A stretch of DNA of 64,000 bases, taken from assembly GCF_001855565.1 (NCBI RefSeq), contig NZ_MKCR01000031.1, positions 1 to 64,000 of the forward strand, in the 5' to 3' direction. The translations under genes were made by a program, and so were the position numbers. Below the pieces are notes generated by a model that was given only the letters and a program-made list of their open reading frames with translations, made no database searches and was not told where the DNA came from. Of this stretch, positions 1-11,256 are shown piece after piece. This stretch comes from Chromobacterium amazonense. GTDB lineage: Bacteria > Pseudomonadota > Gammaproteobacteria > Burkholderiales > Chromobacteriaceae. Position 1 is the first letter of the stretch. Each line of letters begins with the position of its first letter.

Positions 1-2696
1 CGCAGCAGCCGGTGCTGACGGTGCAGACCGGCCAGACCACCGATGCGATGTACATGGGCTTCTACAGCGACACGCTGCCCACCAATAATGTGACCGACTA
101 CCTGGTGCGCGTGGTCAAACCCAAGTTGGACTCCATCGCGGGCGTGCAGACGGCGGAAATCCTGGGCGGCCGCCCATTCGCCCTTCGCGCCTGGCTCGAT
201 ACGGCCAAAATGGCGGCGCATAACGTGACGGCGGCCGATGTCAGCGCCGCGTTGGCCAGCAACAACACGCTTGCCGGTCTGGGTTCGAGCAAGGGTCAGA
301 TGGTGACCATCCCGCTGACCGCCGCCACCGATCTGCATTCGGTGGAAGAGTTCAAGCAGTTGGCCGTCAAGCGCAACGGCGACGCCATCGTGCGCTTGCA
401 GGACGTGGCCAATGTCACGCTGGGTTCGGACAATTACGACTTCAACGTCGCCTTCAGCGGCGTGCGCTCCGTGTTCATCGGCATCAAGGTGGCGCCGGAA
501 GCCAACATCCTCGACGTGGCGGAGCGAGTGCGCAAGGCCTTCCCCGACGTGCAGAAGCAGCTGCCGACCGGACTGACCGGCCAGATCGTCTACGACTCCA
601 CCGAGTTCATCAACACCTCCATCCATGAGGTGGTGAAGACGCTGCTGGAAGCGCTGGTGATCGTGACCGTGGTGATCTTCCTGTTCTTAGGCAGCTTCCG
701 AGCGGTGCTGGTCCCAGTGATCGCCATGCCGCTGTCGCTGATCGGCACCTTCTTCATCATGCTGATGCTGGGCTACTCCATCAACCTGCTGACGCTGCTG
801 GCGCTGGTGCTGGCCATCGGCCTGGTGGTGGACGACGCCATCATCGTGGTGGAAAACGTGGACCGCCACATGCGCGACGGCATGTCGCCTTTCCAAGCCT
901 CCATCGTGGCCGCGCGGGAGCTGGGCGGGCCGATTCTGGCGATGACCGTGGTGCTGGTGGCGGTGTACGTACCCATCGGCTTCCAAGGCGGCCTGACCGG
1001 CGCGCTGTTCACCGAGTTCGCCTTCACCCTGGCGGCGGCCGTGACCGTGTCCGGCGTGGTGGCGCTGACGCTGTCTCCGATGATGTGCTCGCGTTTCTTC
1101 AACACTGATATGGACAACAGCCCCTTCGTCCATGCCATCGACCGCACCTTCGAGCGCGTGCGCCATGCTTACCAGCGCATTCTGCACAGCCTCCTGGAAA
1201 CCTGGCCGGTGCCGATCGTGATGGGCGTCATCCTGATCGCCCTGCTGGCCGTGATGTTCAAGATGTCCAAGTCAGAGCTGGCGCCGGAAGAAGACCAGGG
1301 CATCGTGATGTCGCAGGTAGTCGGCGCGCCTACCGCCACGTCCGACCAGATGCAAACCTACGCCAACCAGGTATTCCAGGTGGCCAAGGGAATGCCCGAA
1401 TACGAGCAGATGTTCCAGATCACCGGCGTGCCCACCGTCAACGCCGGCATAGGCGGCGTGCTGTTCAAGGACTGGGGCGAACGCAAGCGCAACGCCCACG
1501 AAATCCAGCTTGACCTGCAGGCGCGCTGGAACAAGATCGCGGGCGCGCGGGTGGCGGCCTTCCAGTTCCCGCCGCTGCCGGGCGCTTCCGGCTTGCCGGT
1601 GCAGTTTGTGATCAACACCACCGAACCGTTCGAAAACCTCAACCAAGTCGCGCAGCAGGTGATGGACAAGGCGCGCGCCTCCGGCAAATTCTACTTCATC
1701 GACGGCGACCTCAAAATCGACAAGCCGCAAGCCACGGTGGAAGTGGACCGCGACAAGCTGACTGCGCTGGGCCTGACCCAGCAGGATGTGGGCAACGCGC
1801 TGTCCGCCGCGCTGGGCGGCGGCTACGTCAACTACTTCTCCATCGACGGCCGCTCCTACAAGGTGATTCCGCAAGTGCAGCAGGTGGACCGTCTCAACCC
1901 GTCGCAGCTGATGGACTACTACATCAAGACGCCCGCCAGCGGCGTCATTCCGGTCGGGACCGTGGCCAAGCTCAGTTACAGCGTGGTGCCGCAGTCCATC
2001 ACCCGCTTCCAGCAGCTCAACTCGGTGACCATTTCCGGCGTGGCCGGGGTATCGCAAAACGAAGCGCTGCAATTCCTGCGCGACGAAGTGCAGAAAGCCG
2101 CGCCCTCCGGCTACAGCGTGGACTACGCCGGCCAGTCGCGCCAGTTCATGCAGGAGTCCGGCGGCTTCCTGGTGACCATGCTGTTCGCGGTGATCATCGT
2201 GTTCCTGGCGCTGTCGGCGCTGTTCGAGAGCTTCCGCGACCCGGTGGTGATCCTGGTGTCGGTGCCGCTGGCGCTGTTCGGCGCGATGATCTTCATCTTC
2301 CTGGGCTTCTCCTCGCTCAACATCTACACCGAAGTGGGCCTGGTGACGCTGATGGGCCTGATCAGCAAGCACGGCATTCTGATCGTGGAAGTGGCCAACG
2401 AGCTGCGCAAGACCGGGCTGTCCAAGCGCGAGGCCATCGAAGAGGCCGCGTCCATCCGGCTGCGCCCCATCCTGATGACCACCGCCGCCATGGTGTTCGG
2501 CGTGATCCCGCTGGTGATCGCCTCCGGCGCCGGCGCGGCGGGCCGCTACGCCATGGGCCTGGTGATCTTCACCGGCCTGTCCATCGGCACGCTGTTCACG
2601 CTGTTCGTGGTGCCGGCGATGTATATGTTCCTCGCCTCGCGCCGCGAGGCCGAAGAGGAGGCGTCCTCTGGCGAGCAAACGCAGACGGCTCACTGA
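1..2696 (+). CDS. RND multidrug efflux permease, 5' end outside window
   Basis: Inner-membrane proton/drug antiporter of the HAE1 RND family (AcrB/MexB type), which would work with a periplasmic adaptor and an outer-membrane channel. The reading frame is open through base 1, so the gene starts upstream. About 898 codons are present against a usual ~1040, so roughly 140 N-terminal residues are missing. The TM4 double aspartate of the proton relay is visible in GLVVDDAIIVVEN near bases 819-857. Two porter/TM repeats follow, and the protein ends in a short charged cytoplasmic tail. The adaptor gene is presumably upstream of the window. The substrate cannot be read from the sequence. Confidence 0.95.
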   Translation, partial: QQPVLTVQTGQTTDAMYMGFYSDTLPTNNVTDYLVRVVKPKLDSIAGVQTAEILGGRPFALRAWLDTAKMAAHNVTAADVSAALASNNTLAGLGSSKGQMVTIPLTAATDLHSVEEFKQLAVKRNGDAIVRLQDVANVTLGSDNYDFNVAFSGVRSVFIGIKVAPEANILDVAERVRKAFPDVQKQLPTGLTGQIVYDSTEFINTSIHEVVKTLLEALVIVTVVIFLFLGSFRAVLVPVIAMPLSLIGTFFIMLMLGYSINLLTLLALVLAIGLVVDDAIIVVENVDRHMRDGMSPFQASIVAARELGGPILAMTVVLVAVYVPIGFQGGLTGALFTEFAFTLAAAVTVSGVVALTLSPMMCSRFFNTDMDNSPFVHAIDRTFERVRHAYQRILHSLLETWPVPIVMGVILIALLAVMFKMSKSELAPEEDQGIVMSQVVGAPTATSDQMQTYANQVFQVAKGMPEYEQMFQITGVPTVNAGIGGVLFKDWGERKRNAHEIQLDLQARWNKIAGARVAAFQFPPLPGASGLPVQFVINTTEPFENLNQVAQQVMDKARASGKFYFIDGDLKIDKPQATVEVDRDKLTALGLTQQDVGNALSAALGGGYVNYFSIDGRSYKVIPQVQQVDRLNPSQLMDYYIKTPASGVIPVGTVAKLSYSVVPQSITRFQQLNSVTISGVAGVSQNEALQFLRDEVQKAAPSGYSVDYAGQSRQFMQESGGFLVTMLFAVIIVFLALSALFESFRDPVVILVSVPLALFGAMIFIFLGFSSLNIYTEVGLVTLMGLISKHGILIVEVANELRKTGLSKREAIEEAASIRLRPILMTTAAMVFGVIPLVIASGAGAAGRYAMGLVIFTGLSIGTLFTLFVVPAMYMFLASRREAEEEASSGEQTQTAH

Positions 2697-2722
2697 GCGG
2701 CGCTTGCTGCGTTATGATTCGA

Positions 2723-2752
2723 CAGGCGGCCATCCGGCCGCCTGTTTTGTTT
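2723..2752 (+). terminator. Rho-independent terminator after RND pump gene
   Basis: A 9-bp perfect stem (CAGGCGGCC / GGCCGCCTG) with a 4-nt loop is followed by TTTTGTTT. It lies 27 bp after the pump stop codon and separates the pump operon from mobA. Confidence 0.85.
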
Positions 2753-2774
2753 ACCCAAACAGGAATAGCTAACA

Positions 2775-3386
2775 ATGTCTACCCGCTCTGAAAATGAAGG
2801 CATCACCGCCCTGCTCTTGGCCGGCGGCCAGGGCTCGCGCATGGGCGGCGTGGACAAGGGATGGCTGGAACTGGATGGCGTCGCGCTGGCGGAACGGGTC
2901 GCCGCGCGGCTGCGTCCGCAGGCCGACACGCTGTTGATCAGCGCCAACCGGAATCTGGAGCGTTACGCCGCGCTGGGCCGGGTGGTGACGGACGCGGCGG
3001 AGTTCGCCAACTGCGGCCCGCTGGCCGGGCTGGAAGCCGGCCTGGCCGCTTGCGAGACCACATGGCTGATCGCCGCGCCATGCGACCTACCCTTGCTGCC
3101 GGAAAACCTGGCGGCGCGCCTGCTGGCGCCGCTGCGCGATGGCCGCAGCCAGCTGGCGGTGGCGCGCAGCGGGGGGCAAGCACATCCGGTGTGCATGGCG
3201 CTATCGATCTCCCTCCTGCCCTCGCTGCGCGACTATCTGCGCGGCGGCGGCCGCAGGGTGCGCGAGTGGCAGGCGCGGGAGAACGCGCTGGCGGTGGATT
3301 TCGACGACGCGCCGCAGGCGTTCCGCAATCTCAATTCGCCGGAGGATCTGGCCAGGCTGGAAGAAGAATGGCGAAACCCCGCCTGA
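2775..3386 (+). CDS. mobA: Molybdenum cofactor guanylyltransferase MobA
   Basis: Transfers GMP from GTP to Mo-molybdopterin, giving the MGD form that DMSO-reductase-family enzymes use. It acts in the cytoplasm. The 203-residue protein has the nucleotidyltransferase signature LLLAGGQGSRMGG at about residues 14-26, with a conserved lysine in DKGWL just after it. The metal-binding region AAPCDLPLL lies near residue 97. Length fits the family. It is close to fdhD and a Mo-bisMGD oxidoreductase gene, which matches its role. An AGGA about 10 nt upstream supports the ATG. Confidence 0.93.
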   Translation: MSTRSENEGITALLLAGGQGSRMGGVDKGWLELDGVALAERVAARLRPQADTLLISANRNLERYAALGRVVTDAAEFANCGPLAGLEAGLAACETTWLIAAPCDLPLLPENLAARLLAPLRDGRSQLAVARSGGQAHPVCMALSISLLPSLRDYLRGGGRRVREWQARENALAVDFDDAPQAFRNLNSPEDLARLEEEWRNPA

Positions 3387-3431
3387 TCCCCCATCAGACT
3401 CGGCGAGATCCCACGAATAACCACGTTAGCT

Positions 3432-3580
3432 ATTGAAGGTTGCTGAATGGTGGCGCCGGGCTGCACTTTGCGATGCATCTAGGCGTTTCGACCGCCACAT
3501 AGTCATTCCCTGCCCGGGCAAAAGCGCGATGAATCGGCACAAAGGTGGCCGACTCATCACATGTCAACCGTACCGATTCC
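3432..3580. repeat. Degenerate copy of the 53.5-kb MITE-like repeat
   Basis: This stretch aligns by eye along most of its length with the TA-flanked element at 53504-53677. Shared pieces in the same order are GCGCCGG, TGCA..TTGCGA, AGGCGTTTCG, a CATTC.CTGCC block, GAA.CGGC, and a right end resembling ACTCACCAAACGTCAAC. The terminal inverted repeats are badly eroded and no clean TA duplication remains. Its right end supplies the last codons of the neighbouring methyltransferase gene. Confidence 0.6.
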
Positions 3581-4213
3581 CGACTTCCGCCGTGCCAAAA
3601 GCACCAGATCCGAGCTTGGGTGAGTGGCGTTAGATGGACTGGGAATGATATGAGACTCCAGCACCTCGAAACCGGCTGTCGAAACCATTTCGACGACCGC
3701 CTCTGGCGTTCTGTAGAAGTTGAAGACACGGTCACCTGCATGATTGGATTGCGCACCAGAAAACCCCGGGTCCCCCGTGATGGATGCCAGCAACAACACA
3801 CCCTCATCAAGGAGTTTTTTGCGTGTCTGCTGCAAAGCGACAGCCGCATCCATATCGTCGAGGTAGCTAAGACCAAAAAAGAAAGCTGCGCCATCAAACC
3901 GCGCATCGATAGAGCCAAGATCCCGGCAATCCACTTCAGCGATCAAAGCCCCGGATACGCGCTTTGCCGCCTCGGACAACATCGCGGCAGAACGGTCCGC
4001 GCAAACGATCATCGCATCAGGACGACGACTGCGCACATAAGCTGCGACAAGGCCGGGACCGCAGGCGAGATCCAGAAACTTGATCGGTCCCCTGGGCAAG
4101 GCGCTCAACAACACATCGAAATAAGCATCATAGAGCCGCAAATCGCAGTATTTTTCAGCGTAGCGCGCCGCACCGCGATCAAACGTATCGACTGTTTCAT
4201 CGTTGTAGTGCAT
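3557..4213 (-). CDS. Class I SAM-dependent methyltransferase
   Basis: Predicted cytoplasmic methyltransferase of 218 residues; the acceptor is unknown. Motif I of the Rossmann fold is FLDLACGPG at about residues 47-54, and an acidic residue after the second strand (VCADRS) would bind the ribose of SAM. The ATG at 4213 was chosen over an in-frame start 57 codons upstream because homology-like sequence begins at MHYND and a GGGA lies just ahead. The gene looks less GC-rich than its neighbours, is opposite in strand to mobA, and its C-terminus runs into the degenerate repeat. It therefore looks like an insertion between mobA and fdhD. It is probably unrelated to molybdenum metabolism. Confidence 0.85.
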   Translation of the reverse strand: MHYNDETVDTFDRGAARYAEKYCDLRLYDAYFDVLLSALPRGPIKFLDLACGPGLVAAYVRSRRPDAMIVCADRSAAMLSEAAKRVSGALIAEVDCRDLGSIDARFDGAAFFFGLSYLDDMDAAVALQQTRKKLLDEGVLLLASITGDPGFSGAQSNHAGDRVFNFYRTPEAVVEMVSTAGFEVLESHIIPSPSNATHPSSDLVLLARRKSGIGTVDM

Positions 4214-4394
4214 GGATGGTGTCCCAAAATAAAGTTGCACAGTAGACTCAGCCTTGGAAAAAAAGCGCCCTGCGCTAGAATCACTTACCAAAGATAGAGC
4301 CTTGCCGCCAAATCCCTCCCATGAGCGCCCAGAACGGCCGGGGCCTGGAACCCTCTTATCGACCATTGCGGCAGAATCCGGCAAGCCAATCCAA

Positions 4395-5207
4395 TCAAGC
4401 CAGTTTATCGTTCGCGGTGTACTCGACGAAACCGTTCTGCCGACAGAAGCTGGCCAGCGCCACGCCGGCCTGGCGCGCGATGTCCACCGCCAGCGCCGTG
4501 GGCGCGGAGATGGTGGCCAGCATGGGAATATTCATCCGCGCCGCCTTGCGCACCAGCTCGTAGCTGGCGCGGCTGGACATGAAGACAAAGCCATCGCTGG
4601 GCGAAAGATCTTGCAGCGCCAGATGGCCTATCAGCTTGTCCAGCGCATTATGGCGGCCCACATCCTCGAACACCGCCTTCACCTCGCCATCCAGGCCGCA
4701 CCAAGCGGCCGCATGCGCGCAGCCGGTGAGCTGGTTCAAACGCTGCCGCGCCGGCAGCTCGGAAGCCGCGCGGGCAATGGTCGCGGCGTCGGCGACCAGC
4801 GGACGCGCCGTGATCCGATCAGGCGAGAGATCAAGCAGGCCCAGGCTCTCGATGCCGCACACGCCGCAGCCGGTGCGGCCGGCCAGCGAGCGCCGGCGTT
4901 CCTTCATCGCCAGAAAAGCCGGCTGGGCGATGTCCAGCCTGACCTCGGCGCCGCCGCAAACCCGCTCGGCCTCGACATCGAAAATTTCCGCCCGCCGCGA
5001 CACAATGCCCTCGCTCAGGGCGAAGCCTACCGCCAGCTGCTCCAAGTCGCAGGGCGTCGCCATCATCACGGCGTGCGAGATGCCATTGAACACCAGCGCC
5101 ACCGGCACCTCCTCCGCCACCCAATCCATGGCGGACTGCGCCGCGCCGTCGCGGTGACGCCTTACCTCCAGCCGGGCGGCCCCGGCCTGCTCGCTCATCC
5201 CTTCCAC
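4395..5207 (-). CDS. fdhD: Formate dehydrogenase accessory sulfurtransferase FdhD
   Basis: FdhD carries sulfur from the cysteine desulfurase IscS to the molybdenum cofactor and is needed for active formate dehydrogenases and relatives. The 270-residue protein has the catalytic CxxC in RTGCGVCGIE (Cys114, Cys117) and the conserved block EDVGRHNALDKLIG. The GTG at 5207 has GGAG about 6 nt upstream, whereas the ATG three codons later sits directly against a purine run; GTG is preferred. It is divergent from a small winged-helix gene and the YdeP-type oxidoreductase, its likely client. Confidence 0.95.
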   Translation of the reverse strand: MEGMSEQAGAARLEVRRHRDGAAQSAMDWVAEEVPVALVFNGISHAVMMATPCDLEQLAVGFALSEGIVSRRAEIFDVEAERVCGGAEVRLDIAQPAFLAMKERRRSLAGRTGCGVCGIESLGLLDLSPDRITARPLVADAATIARAASELPARQRLNQLTGCAHAAAWCGLDGEVKAVFEDVGRHNALDKLIGHLALQDLSPSDGFVFMSSRASYELVRKAARMNIPMLATISAPTALAVDIARQAGVALASFCRQNGFVEYTANDKLA

Positions 5208-5280
5208 ACGCCTCTCCCTCCCGCGCCTTGGCGACGGGAATACGCTAGACTACGCGTCGTTTACATTGATACTGATCCCC

Positions 5281-5568
5281 ATGACCGCCGACGCCCCTTT
5301 GCAGGCAGAACAACTGGACCCGGCCATCGCCGCGCTGCTGGCGCAATTGTGGCGCGCCGAGCACGCCAGCGACGGCCCCTGGTCGCTGCCGCGGCTGTGC
5401 AAGCAATCCGGGTTGCGCATGAGCACCTTGCGCCGCAGCCTGACGCTGCTGAGCCAGCTGGAGCTCGCCGCCCTCCGCATCGACGATGCCGGCCATGGCG
5501 AGGCCAGCCTGACCGACGACGGAAAAACCTTGTGCCGCCAGCTATTCGCAGCGGCGGGCCACGACTGA
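5281..5568 (+). CDS. Small winged helix-turn-helix protein
   Basis: A 95-residue soluble protein with a helix-turn-helix-like segment (SLPRLCKQSGLRMSTLRRSL, about residues 35-54), followed by a likely wing. It fits a small transcriptional regulator or DNA-binding accessory protein. The ATG at 5281 was chosen; an in-frame TTG lies 15 nt upstream and no strong Shine-Dalgarno is visible for either. It sits between divergent fdhD and the molybdopterin oxidoreductase gene, so it may regulate them. That role is inference, and no ligand-binding residues are recognised. Confidence 0.75.
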   Translation: MTADAPLQAEQLDPAIAALLAQLWRAEHASDGPWSLPRLCKQSGLRMSTLRRSLTLLSQLELAALRIDDAGHGEASLTDDGKTLCRQLFAAAGHD

Positions 5569-5664
5569 CATTATCCCCCTGGCTGCGCGGCGGAGCCAGC
5601 AGCTTGCGTGAGTCGCCGCCACCAAGCCATGTCATGGCGATAAAATCTTGACCCCAAGCCGCAG

Positions 5665-5680
5665 CTAGGAATTATCCTAG
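5665..5680. promoter_or_regulatory. Palindromic operator candidate before YdeP-type gene
   Basis: CTAGGA-ATTA-TCCTAG is a perfect 6-bp inverted repeat with a 4-bp spacer. It lies 78 bp before the oxidoreductase start and 12 bp after a TTGACC hexamer at 5648-5653, so it would cover a -10 region. I cannot name a factor for it. Confidence 0.4.
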
Positions 5681-5758
5681 TAAGCTTAGCCACCGCGCCG
5701 CCCGCAGCCATGCCAGGCGGTACGCGTTTTACCGCACACCGCATCTGGAATACCCACC

Positions 5759-8059
<2,301 letters not shown>

Positions 8060-8097
8060 ACGGACGACACGGCAGCCAAGAAGGGCCGTCGGCGGGA

Positions 8098-10533
8098 TCA
8101 ACTCAGCCGGCGGTCCATTTCCTCGACCGGCATCGGCTTGCCGTAATAAAACCCTTGCATGATCCGCACCCCATGCCTGGCCAGGGCATGAGCCTGCTCG
8201 GCCGACTCCACCCCCTCCGCCACCAGGCTCAGCCCCATCGCCTGCGCCATCCGGACGATGGCCGCCACGATGGCGCCGCTGCTGCTATCGCTGAGCATGT
8301 CGCGCACGAAGCTCTGGTCTATCTTCAACACATCGATGGGAAAAGACTTCAGATAAGACAGGCTGGAGTAACCGGTGCCGAAATCGTCGATGGCGATGGA
8401 AACGCCCAGGCTTTTGAGTTCGGACAGCATCGCCATCGTCAGCTCGACATCGCGCGCCAGCACGCTTTCAGTCAGCTCCAGCTGCAGGCGGTCCGGCGCC
8501 ATGCCGGTTTCCGTCAGCGTCGCCCGCAATTGTTCGCAGAACCCCGCCGCGGCGATCTGCATGGCGGAGACATTGACCGCGACGTGCAGATCGCAGCCGG
8601 CGTCATGCCAACGCTTGCCGTCCAGGCAAGCCTGGCGCAATACCAGCTGTCCCAGCGGCAGGATCAGGCCGGTTTTTTCCGCCAGCGGAATGAACTCCGC
8701 CGGCGCCAGGATAGCGCCATCCTCCTTGCGCCAGCGCATCAGCGCCTCCACGCCGACAGTGCTGAGGTCCTCCACATCCACCTTGGGCTGGTAGTAGACC
8801 AAAAAGCTCTCTTGCTCCGCGCCCACCCGGAAGTGCCGCTCCAGGGCCTGCCGCGTCAACAACGCCTCTTCTATCTCGCCGGAGAAAAAGCTGCAATGAT
8901 TGCGCCCCTGCTGCTTGGCGTGATACAGCGCGGCGTCGGCATGACGGTACAGCTCATCGGCATCGCGGCTGTCATCGGGATACAGGCTGACTCCCACGCT
9001 GGCGGACAGATCGTAGCGCGACTCGCCCAGCTGGAACGGTTCGGCGACAAGCCGCCTCAATTTTTCCGACAGCATGCCGGCCTGCTCAATGCTGCCCAGC
9101 CCCGGCATCAAAATGATGAATTCGTCTCCCCCTTGGCGGCTAACCGTATCGCCAGGCCGCAATCCCTGCTGCAGACGCAAGGCCACCAACTGCAACAATT
9201 GATCGCCCACCGCATGCCCCATCGAGTCGTTGATCAGTTGGAAATGGTCCAGGTCCAGCATCAGCAAACCCAAACGCTCGCCGCTTTGCTCCGCCTGCTG
9301 CAAGGCCTGCAGCAGCCTATCCTGCAGCAGGATGCGGTTGGGCAGATTGGTCAACGCGTCATGGTAGGCCAGATGCGTCATCCGCACGGCCATCGCACGC
9401 GCCTCGCTGACATCATGGAATACCACGACGGCGCCGCCCGGCCTGCCGGCATGGTCCATGACCGGCGCGGCGCGGCCCACGACCGCGAGCAGTCCGCCGT
9501 CTCGCTGCTGCAGTTCGCAGTCCAGCGCCATGCCAACGGTTCGCCTCTCCGCCAAGGCCAGATGCGTCGGGCTGGGCAGGGCTCGCCCCTGGCTGTTGCG
9601 CAGCAGGAGGATCTTATCGACAGGCTGGTTCAGCGCGTCGTCAAACTGCCACCCGGTCAGGCTCTCGGCGATGGGGTTCAGGAAGGTCACGCGGCCATCG
9701 TCGTCGGTGGCGATCACCGCGTCGGCCAAGGCATTGAGCGTGACGCGGGCGCGCTCCTTCTCGTCAAACAAGGCATGCTGGGTCCGCTTATCGTCGGTCA
9801 CGTCGGAAATCGACATCATCAGCACATTCTCTGCGCGACGGATCAGGGCGACTCTGCCATACCAGGCCTCGCCGTCCGGCCGTGAAAAACGCGATTCGAA
9901 CAAGGCGTCGCTGCCGGCCAGCGCTTGCCGCAGCGAGTCTGCCATTGCCCGGTAATTGTCTGCGCCAAGCGCGTCGCGCGCGTGCAAACCGACCATGTCC
10001 GCCGCCGGCAGCCCAAACCAGCAGCCTTCCGCGTCATTGCAGGAAATATTGCGCAAGTCGGCGTTCCAGTAAGCGATGAACACCGGAAAATAACGCCGCA
10101 TATCGGACATGTCCTGCGCCGCCCTCTCCAGCAGCCGCGCCTTGCGCCGCAGGGTCAAGTGCGTCTGGATGCGAGCGCGGGTCTCCTGCACGCTCAAAGG
10201 CTGGCGCAGGAAGTCCGCGCCGTCCATGCCCAAGGCTTGCAATTGCTCGTCGTCCGCATCTTTGCCCGTGATGCAGATGATCGGCACATCCCGCAATGGC
10301 GGCATGGCCTTTAGCGCATGGTAAACGGCGCCGCCATCCATGCCAGGCACGGCGATGTCCAGCAAGATCAAATCCGGCTTCAGGATTCCGGCCATGCCGA
10401 GCGCCGCCCGCTCGCCCGAAGCATGATGCACTTCGGCCTGCCCGCGCAGCGCCTCGGCCACCACGCGCGCATTGCTCGGCGAGTCGTCGATAATCAGAAT
10501 CCGCTCCGGCTCCCGCAGCCGCTCATTGAACAT
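8098..10533 (-). CDS. Response regulator with PAS, GGDEF and EAL domains
   Basis: Multidomain c-di-GMP protein of 811 residues. In order: an N-terminal receiver domain (ILIIDDSPSN start, phosphoacceptor in LILLDIAVPGMDG), one or two PAS folds to about residue 385, GGDEF at residues 468-472, and EAL at 596-598. The RxxD I-site (RPGD) sits five residues before GGDEF. Both catalytic signatures look intact, so it may synthesise and hydrolyse c-di-GMP with one activity dominant. The ATG at 10533 is supported by a GGGAGGG ribosome site; an open frame upstream lacks one. No cognate kinase is adjacent. Confidence 0.93.
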   Translation of the reverse strand: MFNERLREPERILIIDDSPSNARVVAEALRGQAEVHHASGERAALGMAGILKPDLILLDIAVPGMDGGAVYHALKAMPPLRDVPIICITGKDADDEQLQALGMDGADFLRQPLSVQETRARIQTHLTLRRKARLLERAAQDMSDMRRYFPVFIAYWNADLRNISCNDAEGCWFGLPAADMVGLHARDALGADNYRAMADSLRQALAGSDALFESRFSRPDGEAWYGRVALIRRAENVLMMSISDVTDDKRTQHALFDEKERARVTLNALADAVIATDDDGRVTFLNPIAESLTGWQFDDALNQPVDKILLLRNSQGRALPSPTHLALAERRTVGMALDCELQQRDGGLLAVVGRAAPVMDHAGRPGGAVVVFHDVSEARAMAVRMTHLAYHDALTNLPNRILLQDRLLQALQQAEQSGERLGLLMLDLDHFQLINDSMGHAVGDQLLQLVALRLQQGLRPGDTVSRQGGDEFIILMPGLGSIEQAGMLSEKLRRLVAEPFQLGESRYDLSASVGVSLYPDDSRDADELYRHADAALYHAKQQGRNHCSFFSGEIEEALLTRQALERHFRVGAEQESFLVYYQPKVDVEDLSTVGVEALMRWRKEDGAILAPAEFIPLAEKTGLILPLGQLVLRQACLDGKRWHDAGCDLHVAVNVSAMQIAAAGFCEQLRATLTETGMAPDRLQLELTESVLARDVELTMAMLSELKSLGVSIAIDDFGTGYSSLSYLKSFPIDVLKIDQSFVRDMLSDSSSGAIVAAIVRMAQAMGLSLVAEGVESAEQAHALARHGVRIMQGFYYGKPMPVEEMDRRLS

Positions 10534-10940
10534 TCGCCCTCCCTGCACCAACCTAGAAGCCCGGCAGACAACAGGCAAAGAAACCCGGCCCTCGCCCGCC
10601 ATACCCGGAAACTACATTCAGGAATAGCTGGCCGCCGACGCCATAGGCAAGCCCACTCGCAAAACTGCGTATTGCCTGCCTTGCGGCTAAGCGGCGGCGT
10701 CCCATGCCCTGCATGGCACAAGCGCATGCGCCTGGCCGTCAATGCCGACGATCAGACCGTGCCGGCGGTGGCGGGCAGTCTCCATCGCCATGCTCCCGTC
10801 CGCGCCGCGCGATGGGCGGCAATGCCGCGTAGACGACCACATTCTTCCTGCGGGGGGACTGAGACAATGGGCGGTTATGAATCGGACGGCCGCAATTCAT
10901 GCGGGGCATACAAAAACGGCTGCGCGAACGAACGTGAAAC
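10534..10940. other. Intergenic region without recognisable gene
   Basis: About 400 bp between the GGDEF-EAL gene and the tRNA-Ser terminator. It holds the ribosome-binding site and presumably the promoter of the GGDEF-EAL gene. Short open frames exist but none has a convincing start or protein-like composition. Confidence 0.5.
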
Positions 10941-10942
10941 GC

Positions 10943-10970
10943 AAAAGCCCCGATGAAATCGGGGCTTTTT
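10943..10970 (-). terminator. Terminator of the tRNA-Ser pair
   Basis: A 9-bp perfect stem (AGCCCCGAT / ATCGGGGCT) with a 3-nt loop and A/T runs on both sides, so it can act in both directions. On the minus strand it begins a few bases after the CCA end of the second tRNA. Confidence 0.85.
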
Positions 10971-10973
10971 ATT

Positions 10974-11064
10974 TGGCGGAGAGGGGGGGATTCGAACCCC
11001 CGTTAGGGTATTACCCTAAACACGCTTTCCAGGCGTGCGACTTAAACCACTCATCCACCTCTCC
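10974..11064 (-). tRNA. tRNA-Ser(GGA), promoter-distal copy
   Basis: Read on the minus strand it folds as a class II tRNA: acceptor GGAGAGG/CCTCTCC, anticodon stem CACGC/GCGTG around loop CTGGAAA (anticodon GGA), a long variable arm TTAGGGT-AATA-CCCTAA, T-loop GTTCGAATC, discriminator G and an encoded CCA. It decodes UCC and UCU. It is identical over 91 nt to the copy at 11117-11207. Confidence 0.96.
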
Positions 11065-11116
11065 GGAGGTGTCTTGCTGAATTGTCGGAACCGCTACGCG
11101 GTTCGATATTGAATTC

Positions 11117-11207
11117 TGGCGGAGAGGGGGGGATTCGAACCCCCGTTAGGGTATTACCCTAAACACGCTTTCCAGGCGTGCGACTTAAACCACTCATCCA
11201 CCTCTCC
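11117..11207 (-). tRNA. tRNA-Ser(GGA), promoter-proximal copy
   Basis: Same 91-nt sequence and fold as the neighbouring copy, with anticodon GGA, long variable arm and encoded CCA. The 52-bp spacer between the copies holds a small hairpin (GAACCG ctac GCGGTTC) that could separate the precursors. The pair is transcribed on the minus strand. Confidence 0.96.
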
Positions 11208-11256
11208 AGAACCCTGCGCTGAAGCGCCTTCGGCGTTTCGGCCACAGAGGCTGCGC

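Noticed and set aside
12-14. GTG at base 12 as the start of the RND pump
   Set aside because: The frame is open to base 1 and the sequence aligns with the interior of RND pumps; the true start is outside the window.
10905-11080. Open frame reading through the tRNA-Ser gene, with a GGFEPP-like peptide
   Set aside because: This peptide is the familiar artefact of translating an antisense tRNA-Ser; the region is fully explained by the tRNA and its terminator.
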